From the NCBI GenBank assembly GCA_964194845.1, contig CAXMNX010000033.1, positions 1 to 27,833 on the forward strand: a stretch of DNA of 27,833 bases, in the 5' to 3' direction. Below the pieces are notes generated by a model, which was not told where the DNA came from, made no database searches, and saw only the letters and a list, made by a program, of their open reading frames with translations. This DNA is from CAXMNX01 sp964194845 (GTDB taxonomy: Bacteria; Pseudomonadota; Alphaproteobacteria; Rhodobacterales; Rhodobacteraceae). Position numbers and translations under genes: made by a program. Below, piece by piece: positions 1 to 7,129 of this stretch. Numbering within the stretch: the stretch's first letter is position 1; each line of letters begins with the position of its first letter.

Positions 1-758
1 GCGGCGGGGAGCGATTGCGCCCTTTCCCAGGTATTTGCCTCGATGTCGTGCTCAAGCGCGACGCCCAACGCCCGACCGATAGCTGCGATCTCCGAGAGCA
101 CTTGCCGAAAAAGGGCGCCAAGCTCGGGAACACTGACGATATCGCCGATCGTACACCGCCCTGCGGCCGTCACCCCGGAGACGGCTGAAAACAGGACGAA
201 CTTCGACCAGAGATCGCGCTCGATATCATCCGTCTCGGGAGCGGATACACCAGCCTCGGTCAGCGCTGCCCTCAGGGCGTCGATACGTCTTGAGGGTCGG
301 CTGTCCCTCTCTGCGAAGACAAAGAGATTGAAGTCTCCCGTCTGTGTGATGACTCCCGGGGCGGAGATGGTTGTGGAAACTTGAGCCATTCCGTTGGCCA
401 CGTTCTGCTCGGGTAGGATCGTCGCAAGTCTGTCGGAGGCCTCGACGCCATTCAGGAAAGGGACGACAACCGTGTCTGGACCCAACATAGGGAGGCAGGC
501 CTGTGCTGCCGCCTCCAGATCATCCCCTTTGACACCAAAGATGATGGCATCGACTTCACCAACCTTCGAAGGGTCGTCGGTGGCGATCCAGGGTCGCACC
601 GTCTCTTTGCCAGAGGGGCCCTCAAGCGCGAGCCCGTTGTCAACGATTGCCATGAGATGAGTGCCCCTTGCGATCGTGGCGACTTGGTGCCCGCACATGC
701 TCAGCTTGACGGCAAGAAATCCGCCAATTCCGCCTGTCGCCACTGTCGCAATCTTCAT
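1..758 (-). CDS. Ketopantoate reductase family (ApbA/PanE-like) oxidoreductase, 3' end outside window
   Basis: The frame is open from an ATG at 758 to the window edge, giving about 252 residues without a stop. The N-terminus is a Rossmann fold whose dinucleotide loop reads ATGGIGG, so the first glycine of the usual GxGxxG is alanine. A PFLNGVE segment near residue 100 matches the NG substrate-binding motif, and LWSKFVLFSAVSGVTA near residue 185 matches the family's catalytic-lysine helix. The family reduces 2-dehydropantoate to pantoate with NADPH (coenzyme A pathway), but many paralogues act on other 2-oxo acids. The slightly atypical loop and the isolated location beside decayed DNA favour a paralogue over the housekeeping panE. 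A GAGGA ribosome-binding site lies 9 bases before the ATG. The family is clear; the substrate is not. Confidence 0.85.
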   Translation of the reverse strand, partial: MKIATVATGGIGGFLAVKLSMCGHQVATIARGTHLMAIVDNGLALEGPSGKETVRPWIATDDPSKVGEVDAIIFGVKGDDLEAAAQACLPMLGPDTVVVPFLNGVEASDRLATILPEQNVANGMAQVSTTISAPGVITQTGDFNLFVFAERDSRPSRRIDALRAALTEAGVSAPETDDIERDLWSKFVLFSAVSGVTAAGRCTIGDIVSVPELGALFRQVLSEIAAIGRALGVALEHDIEANTWERAQSLPA

Positions 759-1215
759 CGGTGCCAATCCTCATTTCGGTTTCACAGGCTCCTAGCCTAG
801 CACAAGGGTTTGAGGGTCAAGGAATATGAATGCGACAGCCTCGACGTCCGCTTCCCGTGCAAGCGGTTCCACGTCCGCGTTTGATTAAATGTCCGCTCTG
901 CGGACAAACCTGACCTTGAGCAAATCACTAAAGTTGGCGGTATTGGCCGGTCGGCGCAGTGCAGCAATCATGGAGGCGGTTTCTCCAAACCAGCCATTGG
1001 ACAAATGGCGCGGAGGTGCGAGAGCGAGGCACGGCCGCCGCTCTAATGCTGGAAAGTGGAACGAAGCCGAGACACTGAACCGGAAAAGCGTTCTGGCAAG
1101 GCCAGGTTCGCTCCAAAGGCCAGTCAATTCGATAAACCACTGACTTCCAAAGGCTTTAGGGGTTTTAAGATAGGCGAAAATAGACAGGCAATCGGCGCAA
1201 TACGCGCGCGCGAGG
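759..1215. other. Intergenic stretch with no recognisable gene
   Basis: About 460 bases without a credible coding frame. Frames open on both strands here have low-complexity compositions, no ribosome-binding site and no recognisable motif. The only clear structure is a 7-bp stem with a 3-base loop at 890-906 (TGTCCGC-TCT-GCGGACA). The sequence may be decayed coding DNA or a dispersed intergenic element. Confidence 0.5.
792..820 (-). promoter_or_regulatory. Possible promoter of the ketopantoate-reductase-like gene
   Basis: Read on the minus strand, a TTGACC -35-like hexamer (820-815) is followed by TAGGCT after 15 bases or TAGGAG after 20 bases. Neither spacing is the standard 17. A 19-20 base spacer is typical of MerR-family activated promoters, but I see no convincing dyad between the hexamers. 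Weak call. Confidence 0.25.
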
Positions 1216-1693
1216 TTAGGGCGCTTGACCGAAGGTCGGATCAATCTCTCGCACCTTCCAGATAAGATCAGCGTCCGGCGTATCTGTGGAGCGACTGGCG
1301 GGCGGCAAAGAGTGGCATCCTCCTGCCTTTGTCCCGGGTTTGACAATGAACGACGAGCTAATTCCGGGGGAATCGGTTTCATAAACCGGATCGCTATAAT
1401 CTGGCTCGAAAGCGACGAGCCAATAGCGCGACCGGATAACGGCTTCGCTTGCGTCATTTGAGACAACAACCTCTAGGGGGTTCTCTGGATCGCATTTGGT
1501 CAGATCGTAGACAACAATGCCCGTCACTTGTGCGGCCTGCCGCTTCGCTAGCTGGTCTTGCACGTAGAAATAAGCCTCCGACCGCAGCACCTATCCCTAC
1601 GACAACGCCGATCAAGATCAGCATCTTTCGCGGGAAAAGGAATAGAAGCAGCAGTCCTAATCCGACGCCAAGAACCCACGCTATCTCTGTCAT
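1216..1693 (-). pseudogene. Small membrane-anchored protein, split by a one-base frameshift
   Basis: Two overlapping minus-strand frames together make one plausible protein of about 160 residues. The first starts with ATG at 1693, has an AAGGA ribosome-binding site 5 bases upstream, and encodes two hydrophobic stretches around a short FPRKM loop. The second is open from 1590 to 1216 and continues with YFYVQDQLAKRQ, then a beta-rich domain with VVYDLTKCDPENPLEV, a later GGCHSLPP motif and a C-terminal DLIWKVREIDP. Removing one T from the TTATTT run near 1566-1573 would join GAAVGG to YFYVQDQ. I have a general impression of similar small anchored proteins with paired Cys (CDP...P and GCxSLP) but cannot name a family. 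Alternatives are a real independent start at the GTG at 1590, or a sequencing error. Confidence 0.6.
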
Positions 1694-1694
1694 C

Positions 1695-1829
1695 TTAGTC
1701 CTTATCTTTGCCGAACCATTTGCGCCTGGCGGGCGGTCGCTGGTCTTCGATCAAGCGTTCCGCTCTGTCTAAACGCTTGCGCAGATCCTCTGTAGTTTCC
1801 CTTTCTCTGTCCAGCCGCTCGCGTAGCAT
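1695..1829 (-). CDS. 44-aa coiled-coil-like protein, copy A of a duplicated segment
   Basis: A short highly charged protein starting MLRERLDRERE and ending RRKWFGKDKD. The heptad-like spacing of leucines and paired Arg/Glu suggests a coiled coil, followed by a basic-aromatic tail (RRKWF). It matches copy B (1903-2031) at 32 of 39 aligned residues. The stop ends one base before the ATG of the small membrane protein gene (1693), whose ribosome-binding site lies in this frame, so the two were probably co-translated. No ribosome-binding site precedes its own ATG, and the frame stays open upstream through the 21-bp repeats. It may therefore be the C-terminal remnant of a longer protein. Function unknown. 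Confidence 0.45.
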   Translation of the reverse strand: MLRERLDRERETTEDLRKRLDRAERLIEDQRPPARRKWFGKDKD

Positions 1830-1834
1830 AAGCG

Positions 1835-1897
1835 CGCGAGGGGTGTGGCGTAATCCGCGAGGGGCGTGGCGCAATCCGCGAGGGGTGTGGCGAAGGC
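1835..1897. repeat. Three tandem 21-bp repeats
   Basis: Units at 1835-1855, 1856-1876 and 1877-1897 share the core CGCGAGGGG(T/C)GTGGCG. Units 1 and 2 end in (T/C)AATC; unit 3 diverges in its last five bases. The period is a multiple of three, so in the frame of copy A the repeats encode an iterated seven-residue RHTPRGL-type unit. They lie exactly between the two copies of the duplicated coiled-coil segment. Confidence 0.85.
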
Positions 1898-1902
1898 TAC
1901 CG

Positions 1903-2031
1903 TCATTTTTGCCAAAACCACTTGCGACGGACGGACGGTCGCTGATCCTCGATCAGCCGTTCAGCGCGGTCAAGGCGCGCCCGCAGATCATCGGTGGTTT
2001 CCTTTTCCCGTTCAAGCTGCTCGCGCAGCAT
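1903..2031 (-). CDS. 42-aa coiled-coil-like protein, copy B of a duplicated segment
   Basis: The frame encodes MLREQLEREKE at its start and RRKWFWQK at its end, with the same charged heptad-like middle (DRAERLIEDQRP) as copy A downstream. The frame is also open for 19 codons upstream, but that part has no protein-like character and no ribosome-binding site. The pattern of a charged helix plus an RRKWF-type end looks like the C-terminal tail of a larger DNA-binding or plasmid-type protein. I see no N-terminal domain upstream, so a gene remnant is likely. Function unknown. Confidence 0.4.
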   Translation of the reverse strand: MLREQLEREKETTDDLRARLDRAERLIEDQRPSVRRKWFWQK

Positions 2032-2035
2032 AGCG

Positions 2036-2342
2036 ACCCAGCCCAGACCGTAAAGACAACGGTGACAGGCGGGGAGAGACCCGCACAAATTTTGCGTGGA
2101 TTGTGTACGATCTGTTAGGCTATTAGTGAAATGGCGCGGGGCGATATACCGGATTGGCTTTGAAGGGCCACGATAGGCACAATGTCGGCGCCATCAGCGG
2201 TATTGCCAATTTCGACAAGTCAGCTTTGATCATTGTTGTTGCATGGACCGCATTTTCGCATGGCGGAGGGGGAATTTTTGGCGGAACGATCAATCGCCGA
2301 TGCAATTTAATTTATAATAAACAACATCTTATGGAAAAGTAA
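2036..2342. other. AT-richer intergenic stretch next to tRNA-Arg
   Basis: About 300 bases with no credible gene. The last 60 bases (about 2285-2342) are clearly AT-rich, unlike the surrounding high-GC DNA. This is the sequence immediately 3' of the tRNA on its own strand, the usual location for integrated islands. I could not find a repeat of the tRNA 3' end in the window. Confidence 0.5.
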
Positions 2343-2419
2343 TGGCGCGCTGAGGAGGATTCGAACCCCCGACCCCTTGATTCGTAGTCAAGTACTCTAT
2401 CCAGCTGAGCTATCAGCGC
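2343..2419 (-). tRNA. tRNA-Arg(ACG)
   Basis: On the minus strand the 77-base sequence starts GCGCTGA, pairs with TCAGCGC at the 3' end, and finishes with discriminator G and an encoded CCA. The anticodon arm is CTTGA-CTACGAA-TCAAG, giving anticodon ACG, which would be read as inosine after TadA deamination to decode CGU/CGC/CGA. The T arm carries GGTTCGAATCC. The D stem closes with a G-T wobble. It lies 48 bases after the stop of the histidine kinase gene on the same strand. Confidence 0.97.
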
Positions 2420-2467
2420 ACGGGACTTGGCACTTAAAGCGCACCGGACCGCTTTGCAAGGGCCGAA

Positions 2468-3868
2468 TTATTCGGCCGCCTGGTCCTCGGTCACAATCCC
2501 TTTTGGAAGGACAATCACGAACGTGGTCCCTTCAGCCCCGGTCGAGGCCAGGCGAAGTTCGCCGCCGTGACCGCGCACAAGTTCGGCAGCAATAGCCAGA
2601 CCCAGCCCCGCGCCACCTTTACGTGCGCCACCCTGAAATGGCTGGAACAGATGCTCTTGCGCTCTCTCGGGCAAGCCGGGGCCGGTATCGCTGACCTCGA
2701 TCCGCCAGTCGCGGTCGGTTTCGGTCGCGGAAACCGCGATCTCTCCGTCTTGCTTCGCGACCTCAAGCGCCTGGCGCGCATTGCGAACAAGGTTCGACAG
2801 AATACGATAAAGCTGCTCGGGGTCGGCGCGCACGATCATGGAAGGCAGCACATCTTCCCTGAACGATATTGACGCCTCGGTCGCCAGGCTTTCACCTTCC
2901 AATGCATCCTGCACCAACCCGTGAAGCGGGATCCGATCCAGGGCGGGCGGCGGCTCTTCGGCTTTGCCGAACGCAAGCGTCGTTTCGCACAAATTGACCG
3001 CGCGCCCAATCGAGTTCATCAGCTTCGGCACCATTCGCGCGACAACAGGGTCTTCACTCGCGTCGATCCGGTCGGCAAATAACTGCGCCGTCGTCAGGAT
3101 ATTTCTGAGGTCATGGCTGACCTTTGACACAGCACTTCCGAGCGCGGCCAGACGCTCGCGCTGCCGCAAGACATTCGTCAATTCGGTCTGCATTGATTTC
3201 AGCGCGTTTTCGGCGTCCGCCAGCTCTTTAACCGTCGCGGACGGCGTGATGATCCGGCGCGCGTCCTCGGGCGCTATTGCATAGCTTTTCATCGCTGACA
3301 CAACGCCCTTAATCGGCTTCACAAGCAACTGCCGCACCGCAAAGAACAAAAGCGTCGCCGTGAACGCCGATATGACCGCCGACAACAGCAAAATCCGCAG
3401 GCCATAGTCAAACATTGCGGCCCGAAGCGGGGCGGTCGGCATGGTTATTTCGATAAGATCGCCTGCGTCCCGCGTCGGGCTTCCGATGACCCGCACAACT
3501 TCGGGCGTCCGGTTCACAAGCCGCTTCAAAGCGTCCACGATCAGGGTGCTCGCCGACGGATCCCTAAGATCATATGTCGCCGCGATCGGCGAAGGCATAT
3601 CCGTTGACAACATCAGCTGCCGCACCTCGTTTCGTCTGAGAACGACATTGAACGCGCCCGCGTTCTCCAGAAGCTCAATCTCCAGCTCGGTGTCGATCAT
3701 GTCATTGGCCAAAAGCGCCAGCGACGCGATCTGCGCGCGTTCCAGCCGGTCATTCATATAGTCTTCGCGAAAGCGCGCAATCGACGGCATGAAGATGAAT
3801 ATCTCGGCCAGCATCACGAAAAGAATCGTGAGGGCAAGAAAGCGACCAGAGAGCGTATTCAGGAACAT
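2468..3868 (-). CDS. Membrane sensor histidine kinase
   Basis: A 466-residue protein of standard kinase build. Transmembrane helix 1 spans about residues 9-31, followed by a roughly 125-residue extracytoplasmic sensor region, transmembrane helix 2 (about 157-179), a HAMP-like linker, and a dimerisation helix with the phospho-acceptor in KVSHDLRNIL (His252). The ATPase domain has its N-box around SNLVRNARQA (Asn359/Asn363), DTGPGLP (Asp394) and GGAGLGLAIA (419-427). It should autophosphorylate on His252 in response to a periplasmic or membrane signal. No response regulator gene is in the window, so the partner is unknown. It is the third gene of an operon, 17 bases after the oxidoreductase, suggesting it senses something linked to that redox module. 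Confidence 0.92.
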   Translation of the reverse strand: MFLNTLSGRFLALTILFVMLAEIFIFMPSIARFREDYMNDRLERAQIASLALLANDMIDTELEIELLENAGAFNVVLRRNEVRQLMLSTDMPSPIAATYDLRDPSASTLIVDALKRLVNRTPEVVRVIGSPTRDAGDLIEITMPTAPLRAAMFDYGLRILLLSAVISAFTATLLFFAVRQLLVKPIKGVVSAMKSYAIAPEDARRIITPSATVKELADAENALKSMQTELTNVLRQRERLAALGSAVSKVSHDLRNILTTAQLFADRIDASEDPVVARMVPKLMNSIGRAVNLCETTLAFGKAEEPPPALDRIPLHGLVQDALEGESLATEASISFREDVLPSMIVRADPEQLYRILSNLVRNARQALEVAKQDGEIAVSATETDRDWRIEVSDTGPGLPERAQEHLFQPFQGGARKGGAGLGLAIAAELVRGHGGELRLASTGAEGTTFVIVLPKGIVTEDQAAE

Positions 3869-3885
3869 GAGCCTATTGGCGAGCC

Positions 3886-5304
3886 TTATGGCAGGTATTT
3901 CTGGACAAAACCGACGACCCGCTTGACCGTAGGACTATCAAATAGCTTGGGCGAGAAATAGGCCCCCGCTGCGCGCTTATTTATCTCACCCAGCGTCGGA
4001 TAAGGCGCGATCATATTAGCAATCGCGCTCATCTTCAGCCCGTTTGCGATGGCCAGCGCCCAAACGCCGATCAATTCACCGGCCTGGGTGCCGACTATCG
4101 TGGCGCCCACCGGCTTGCCCTTCACGACCATCACTTTGATAAATCCGGTCGTCTTGGCCTCGGCAATCGCGCGGTCGTTTTCGTCGTAGTCAAACCGGGC
4201 GACCGTCACGGCCTGGCTCCCGTGTTTTTCCCTTGCCTGTACTTCGGTCAGGCCCACTTGTGCCAGTTCGGGATCGGTATAGGTAACCCAGGGCACATGG
4301 GCAGTTTTCGCCTTTGACGGCAGGCCGAAAAGCATCGAACGGATGATGACGCCGGCGTGGTAGCCCGCGACATGGGTAAATTGCAGCCCACCTGCGGCAT
4401 CGCCAACCGCATAGACCTTTTTGTTTGTGACCGAACGGAGATCCGGCCCGACCTTCACCGCGCGATCATGCGCGACATTGCCTTTGTCCAGGTCGAGCCC
4501 GTCAATATTCACCTTCCGACCCACCGCCATCAACAGATGCGATCCGGCGAAGGTGCCGTTCGACGTCTTGACGGTAATCTGGCCCTTGGTCTCGGTGATA
4601 TCCTCGGCCAGCGCACCTTCGACGATCTCGATGCTCTCGGCGCGCATCCGGTCCAGCAGAACTGCCGCGGCCTCTGGATCGTCATTGCCCAGCGCCTTCA
4701 GCCCCTCAATAACCGTCACTTTCGATCCCAGCCGCACATGTGCCTGCGCCATTTCCATCCCGATCGGCCCGCCGCCGATGACCAGCAGGTGTTCGGGCCT
4801 TTCGCGCAGATCGAAAATGTTCTCGTTGGTATAATAAGTGACATTCTCGATGCCGGGGATCGGCGGTACGAATGGTCCCGAACCTGTCGCAATCACGATG
4901 CGTCTCGCTGTGATAATTGTATCGCCCGCCTGAACCTCGGTCGGCGAGATGAACCGCCCAAACTCGCGGATCACATGAACGCCAAGACCCTCGAACCGTT
5001 CCTGGCTATCCACCGGCTCGATGGTCTCGATAACACTGCGCACATGATCCTTGGCGGCCGAATAGCTAACCACAGGCATCACCGGTGAGACACCAAACTT
5101 CTCGCCCGTCTTCATCGCATGCGCCTGCTTGCCAGCCGCCAGCAACGCTTTCGAGGGGATGCAGCCGTAATTCAGGCAATCACCACCCATCAAATGCGCT
5201 TCAAGAAGCACAACTTTCGCGCCCATCTGCACGGCCCCGGCGGCCACCGAAAGCCCGCCCGACCCGGCCCCGATAACCAGCACGTCTGTCTTGATGCGAT
5301 CCAT
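3886..5304 (-). CDS. FAD-dependent pyridine nucleotide-disulfide oxidoreductase, mercuric reductase-like
   Basis: A 472-residue class I flavoprotein disulfide reductase. The FAD loop GAGSGG is at 12-17, the redox-active pair in CLNYGC is Cys43/Cys48, the NAD(P) loop GGGPIG is at 177-182, and the second FAD motif is near VYAVGDAAGG. In the C-terminal interface the segment is APYPTLGE, so Tyr435 takes the place of the catalytic His of dihydrolipoamide dehydrogenase; mercuric reductases also carry Tyr there. The N-terminal heavy-metal domain and the C-terminal Cys-Cys pair of true MerA are absent, so mercury reduction is not supported. It is probably an uncharacterised NAD(P)H-dependent disulfide or quinone-type reductase. 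It starts 3 bases after the TVP38 gene's stop, with AAGGGC as ribosome-binding site. Confidence 0.9.
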   Translation of the reverse strand: MDRIKTDVLVIGAGSGGLSVAAGAVQMGAKVVLLEAHLMGGDCLNYGCIPSKALLAAGKQAHAMKTGEKFGVSPVMPVVSYSAAKDHVRSVIETIEPVDSQERFEGLGVHVIREFGRFISPTEVQAGDTIITARRIVIATGSGPFVPPIPGIENVTYYTNENIFDLRERPEHLLVIGGGPIGMEMAQAHVRLGSKVTVIEGLKALGNDDPEAAAVLLDRMRAESIEIVEGALAEDITETKGQITVKTSNGTFAGSHLLMAVGRKVNIDGLDLDKGNVAHDRAVKVGPDLRSVTNKKVYAVGDAAGGLQFTHVAGYHAGVIIRSMLFGLPSKAKTAHVPWVTYTDPELAQVGLTEVQAREKHGSQAVTVARFDYDENDRAIAEAKTTGFIKVMVVKGKPVGATIVGTQAGELIGVWALAIANGLKMSAIANMIAPYPTLGEINKRAAGAYFSPKLFDSPTVKRVVGFVQKYLP

Positions 5305-5307
5305 TGC

Positions 5308-6045
5308 TTAAAGCCCTTCCTTGCCGCGAAAAAGCTTCAGAAGTATCGGAAGTGCGGCCAGCAACGCCAGCCCCAAAATCGGCAGCAATATATGCGGCTC
5401 GAAGATAATGCCCAGGTTCGGCGTTTCGCCGCGGGCAAAGACCTCGCCCAAACCGGCACCAACCGAAGTATAGACAATCGCGCCCGGGATGATGCCGAAG
5501 AATGTCGATACGACATACCGGTAAAGCGGAACCTCAAGAAACGCTGGTACAAGGTTCGCTACAAAGAACGGCACCGCCGGCACCAGCCGGATCAGAAAAA
5601 GCATCGACCATTGGTTTTGGTCGATCCCGTCCTTGATCTTCTTCACCGCACCATCGGACGCCTCCAACTTTCGACCCAGCGTCTCGCCAAATCCCCAGCG
5701 CGCAGCCAGAAAGATCGCCGTCGCACCGATTGTGGCCGCCGTTACATTGAACAATGCGCCCGGAAACGTCGCGAACAGGAACCCGCCGGTGAGCGTCGCA
5801 ATTGTCGCCCCCGGCAGCGAAAACGCGACGATAACAATGTAGGCGGCGACAAAAGCCGTCACCGTCAGCAGATAATTGGCATCGCGAAACCCGATCAGCA
5901 TCTCGCGGTTTTCGGCCAGTGCGTCGAAACTCAGGTAATCACGTAATGTGAAAGCACCAATCACGGCCACGATCAATATCGCAATAAGGGGCAATCTGCG
6001 GGCAATGTTGCCCTTCTCTGCTGGGGCATCGGTCATAGAGGTCAT
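5308..6045 (-). CDS. TVP38/TMEM64 (DedA superfamily) membrane protein
   Basis: A 245-residue inner-membrane protein with about five or six hydrophobic segments and the family core: FSLPGATIATLTGGFLF, then GATAIFLAARWGFG, then LIRLVPAVPFFVANLVPAF, followed by a helix with FFGIIPGAIVYTSVGAGLG. DedA-superfamily proteins are implicated in lipid scrambling or proton-coupled transport, but the substrate of the bacterial TVP38 branch is not settled. I chose the ATG at 6045 because GGAAAG lies 8 bases upstream; a GTG at 6054 would put that site against the start codon. It is the first gene of the operon with the flavin oxidoreductase, a pairing I recall in other bacteria. Confidence 0.88.
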   Translation of the reverse strand: MTSMTDAPAEKGNIARRLPLIAILIVAVIGAFTLRDYLSFDALAENREMLIGFRDANYLLTVTAFVAAYIVIVAFSLPGATIATLTGGFLFATFPGALFNVTAATIGATAIFLAARWGFGETLGRKLEASDGAVKKIKDGIDQNQWSMLFLIRLVPAVPFFVANLVPAFLEVPLYRYVVSTFFGIIPGAIVYTSVGAGLGEVFARGETPNLGIIFEPHILLPILGLALLAALPILLKLFRGKEGL

Positions 6046-6104
6046 TCCAATCACTTTCCGTCACTTTGGTCCATCGTTTGACAAAAGATGCGCGCACGCG
6101 GGTT

Positions 6105-6192
6105 GAATTGTCAGTGCATTCACGCCCGCTTGATGTGAGGTGAACGACGACGCCCCGATTGGCACCCGACAGGACAATTCTGAAACAATTCT
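6105..6192. repeat. Cluster of ACAATTC motifs upstream of rpmH
   Basis: ACAATTCT occurs at 6174-6181 and 6185-6192, one helical turn (11 bases) apart. An inverted copy (GAATTGT) is at 6105-6111, and a related CAATTG is near 6208. The cluster lies in the 269-base gap between the divergent TVP38 operon and rpmH, upstream of the candidate rpmH promoter. Phased direct repeats can be regulator sites, but chance occurrence is possible. Confidence 0.35.
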
Positions 6193-6219
6193 CGGGGTAT
6201 AATCGCCCAATTGTTGCAG

Positions 6220-6248
6220 TTGACTTGACCCCCCGATCGCCTTAGGAA
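6220..6248 (+). promoter_or_regulatory. Candidate rpmH promoter
   Basis: TTGACT at 6220-6225 and TAGGAA at 6243-6248 are separated by 17 bases, a pattern common for housekeeping promoters in this group. It would give a leader of about 60 bases before the rpmH ATG. A perfect TATAAT lies at 6198-6203 but has no -35 hexamer at the right distance. Confidence 0.4.
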
Positions 6249-6314
6249 CCGGGCTTCGAGATTGATTTGGCCCCGAATCTGTGTGGATTCCGGCCCACCA
6301 CCCGGAGAGAAGCG

Positions 6315-6449
6315 ATGAAGCGCACCTTTCAACCGTCGAACCTGGTCCGCAAGCGCCGCCACGGGTTCCGCGCGCGCATGGCGACCAAAGCCGGCCGGAA
6401 AATTCTGAACGCACGCCGCGCGCGTGGCCGGAAGTCGCTTAGCGCCTGA
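6315..6449 (+). CDS. rpmH: 50S ribosomal protein L34
   Basis: The 44-residue product starts [20 protein letters not shown] and ends with an Arg/Lys-rich RGRKSLSA tail, the full invariant L34 pattern and length. It is a structural protein of the large ribosomal subunit near 23S rRNA. GGAGAGA sits 5 bases before the ATG. A TTG 48 bases upstream in the same frame is not used, because the added residues have no counterpart in L34. It is the first gene of the conserved rpmH-rnpA-yidD unit. Confidence 0.98.
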
Positions 6450-6473
6450 GCGCCGCGAAAGCGATGTCGGTGG

Positions 6474-6506
6474 AACCGCCGCGGGCAACCGTCGGCGGTT
6501 TTGTTG
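6474..6506 (+). terminator. Hairpin between rpmH and rnpA, attenuator-like
   Basis: AACCGCCG (6474-6481) and CGGCGGTT (6493-6500) form a perfect 8-bp stem around an 11-base loop, followed by TTGTTG. The tail is only partly U-rich, so this is more likely a leaky terminator or mRNA-stabilising stem than a full stop. It could help give the excess of L34 over RNase P protein made from the shared transcript. Confidence 0.55.
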
Positions 6507-6522
6507 TCTCTGAGAGAGCCTT

Positions 6523-6870
6523 ATGAAGCTGCAAGGTCTGACCATCCTCACCAAACGCGCAGACTTTCTGGCCGCTGCCCGCGCGCGCCGTGCCTCAGCA
6601 CCCGCCTTCACCCTTCAGGTCAGAAACCGCATGGATGGTGACGACACAATTCGCGTCGGCTTCACATGCTCAAAGAAGGTGGGCAACGCAGTGGCCCGAA
6701 ATCGCGCCAAAAGACGCCTGCGCGAAGCGGCCAGGCTGGTGCTGCCGACGGCAGGCACAGCAGGGCATGATTATGTGCTGATCGGCCGCCGGGAGAAAAC
6801 TGCCGGGCGGCTTTTCGATGATCTGTGCAAAGACCTAAGGGAAGCTTTCGAAAAAGCGCACAACGCATGA
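6523..6870 (+). CDS. rnpA: Ribonuclease P protein component
   Basis: A 115-residue basic protein with the RnpA signature around VGFTCSKKVGNAVARNRAKRRLREA, including the conserved RNR motif that contacts the RNase P RNA. It assists the catalytic RNA in removing 5' leaders from precursor tRNAs. The length is normal for the family. The ATG at 6523 follows a GAGAGA-type ribosome-binding site. Its stop overlaps the yidD start in ATGA (6867-6870), so the two are translationally coupled. Confidence 0.96.
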   Translation: MKLQGLTILTKRADFLAAARARRASAPAFTLQVRNRMDGDDTIRVGFTCSKKVGNAVARNRAKRRLREAARLVLPTAGTAGHDYVLIGRREKTAGRLFDDLCKDLREAFEKAHNA

Positions 6871-7100
6871 CGCCGCTCGCCCATATCGCCGCCCTGCCCG
6901 TCCGCGCCTACCGGCTGATCTTCAGCCCCTGGGTCGGCTTCAACTGCCGCTATCACCCGACCTGCTCGGCCTACACGCTTGAAGCATTGGAAAAGCACGG
7001 CGCGATCAAAGGCAGCTGGCTTGCCGCCAAACGCATCGCGCGCTGCCATCCATGGGGCGGCGACGGTGTTGATGAGGTGCCGGATAGAACGCACAAGTAA
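6867..7100 (+). CDS. yidD: Membrane protein insertion efficiency factor YidD
   Basis: The 77-residue product has the diagnostic run from FSPWVGFNCRYHPTCSAYTLE to CHPWGGDGVDEVP, with the conserved cysteines and an amphipathic N-terminal helix. YidD is a small membrane-associated protein that assists YidC-dependent insertion of inner-membrane proteins. The start is the ATG overlapping the rnpA stop; an upstream in-frame ATG within rnpA would add 14 residues without family support. In most relatives yidC follows directly, but here it lies about 14 kb downstream. Confidence 0.96.
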   Translation: MTPLAHIAALPVRAYRLIFSPWVGFNCRYHPTCSAYTLEALEKHGAIKGSWLAAKRIARCHPWGGDGVDEVPDRTHK

Positions 7101-7129
7101 ACCCTCGGCGTTCAATCCATCGACACATC

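Noticed and set aside
885..1469. 194-codon minus-strand open frame
   Set aside because: No ribosome-binding site, no recognisable motif, unusual composition, and overlap with the better-supported frameshifted membrane protein.
1835..1897. Possible CRISPR array
   Set aside because: Only three 21-bp units directly abutting, with no spacers and no cas genes; these are simple tandem repeats.
6198..6203. Perfect TATAAT upstream of rpmH
   Set aside because: No -35 hexamer at 16-18 bases; the TTGACT/TAGGAA pair downstream is the better promoter candidate.
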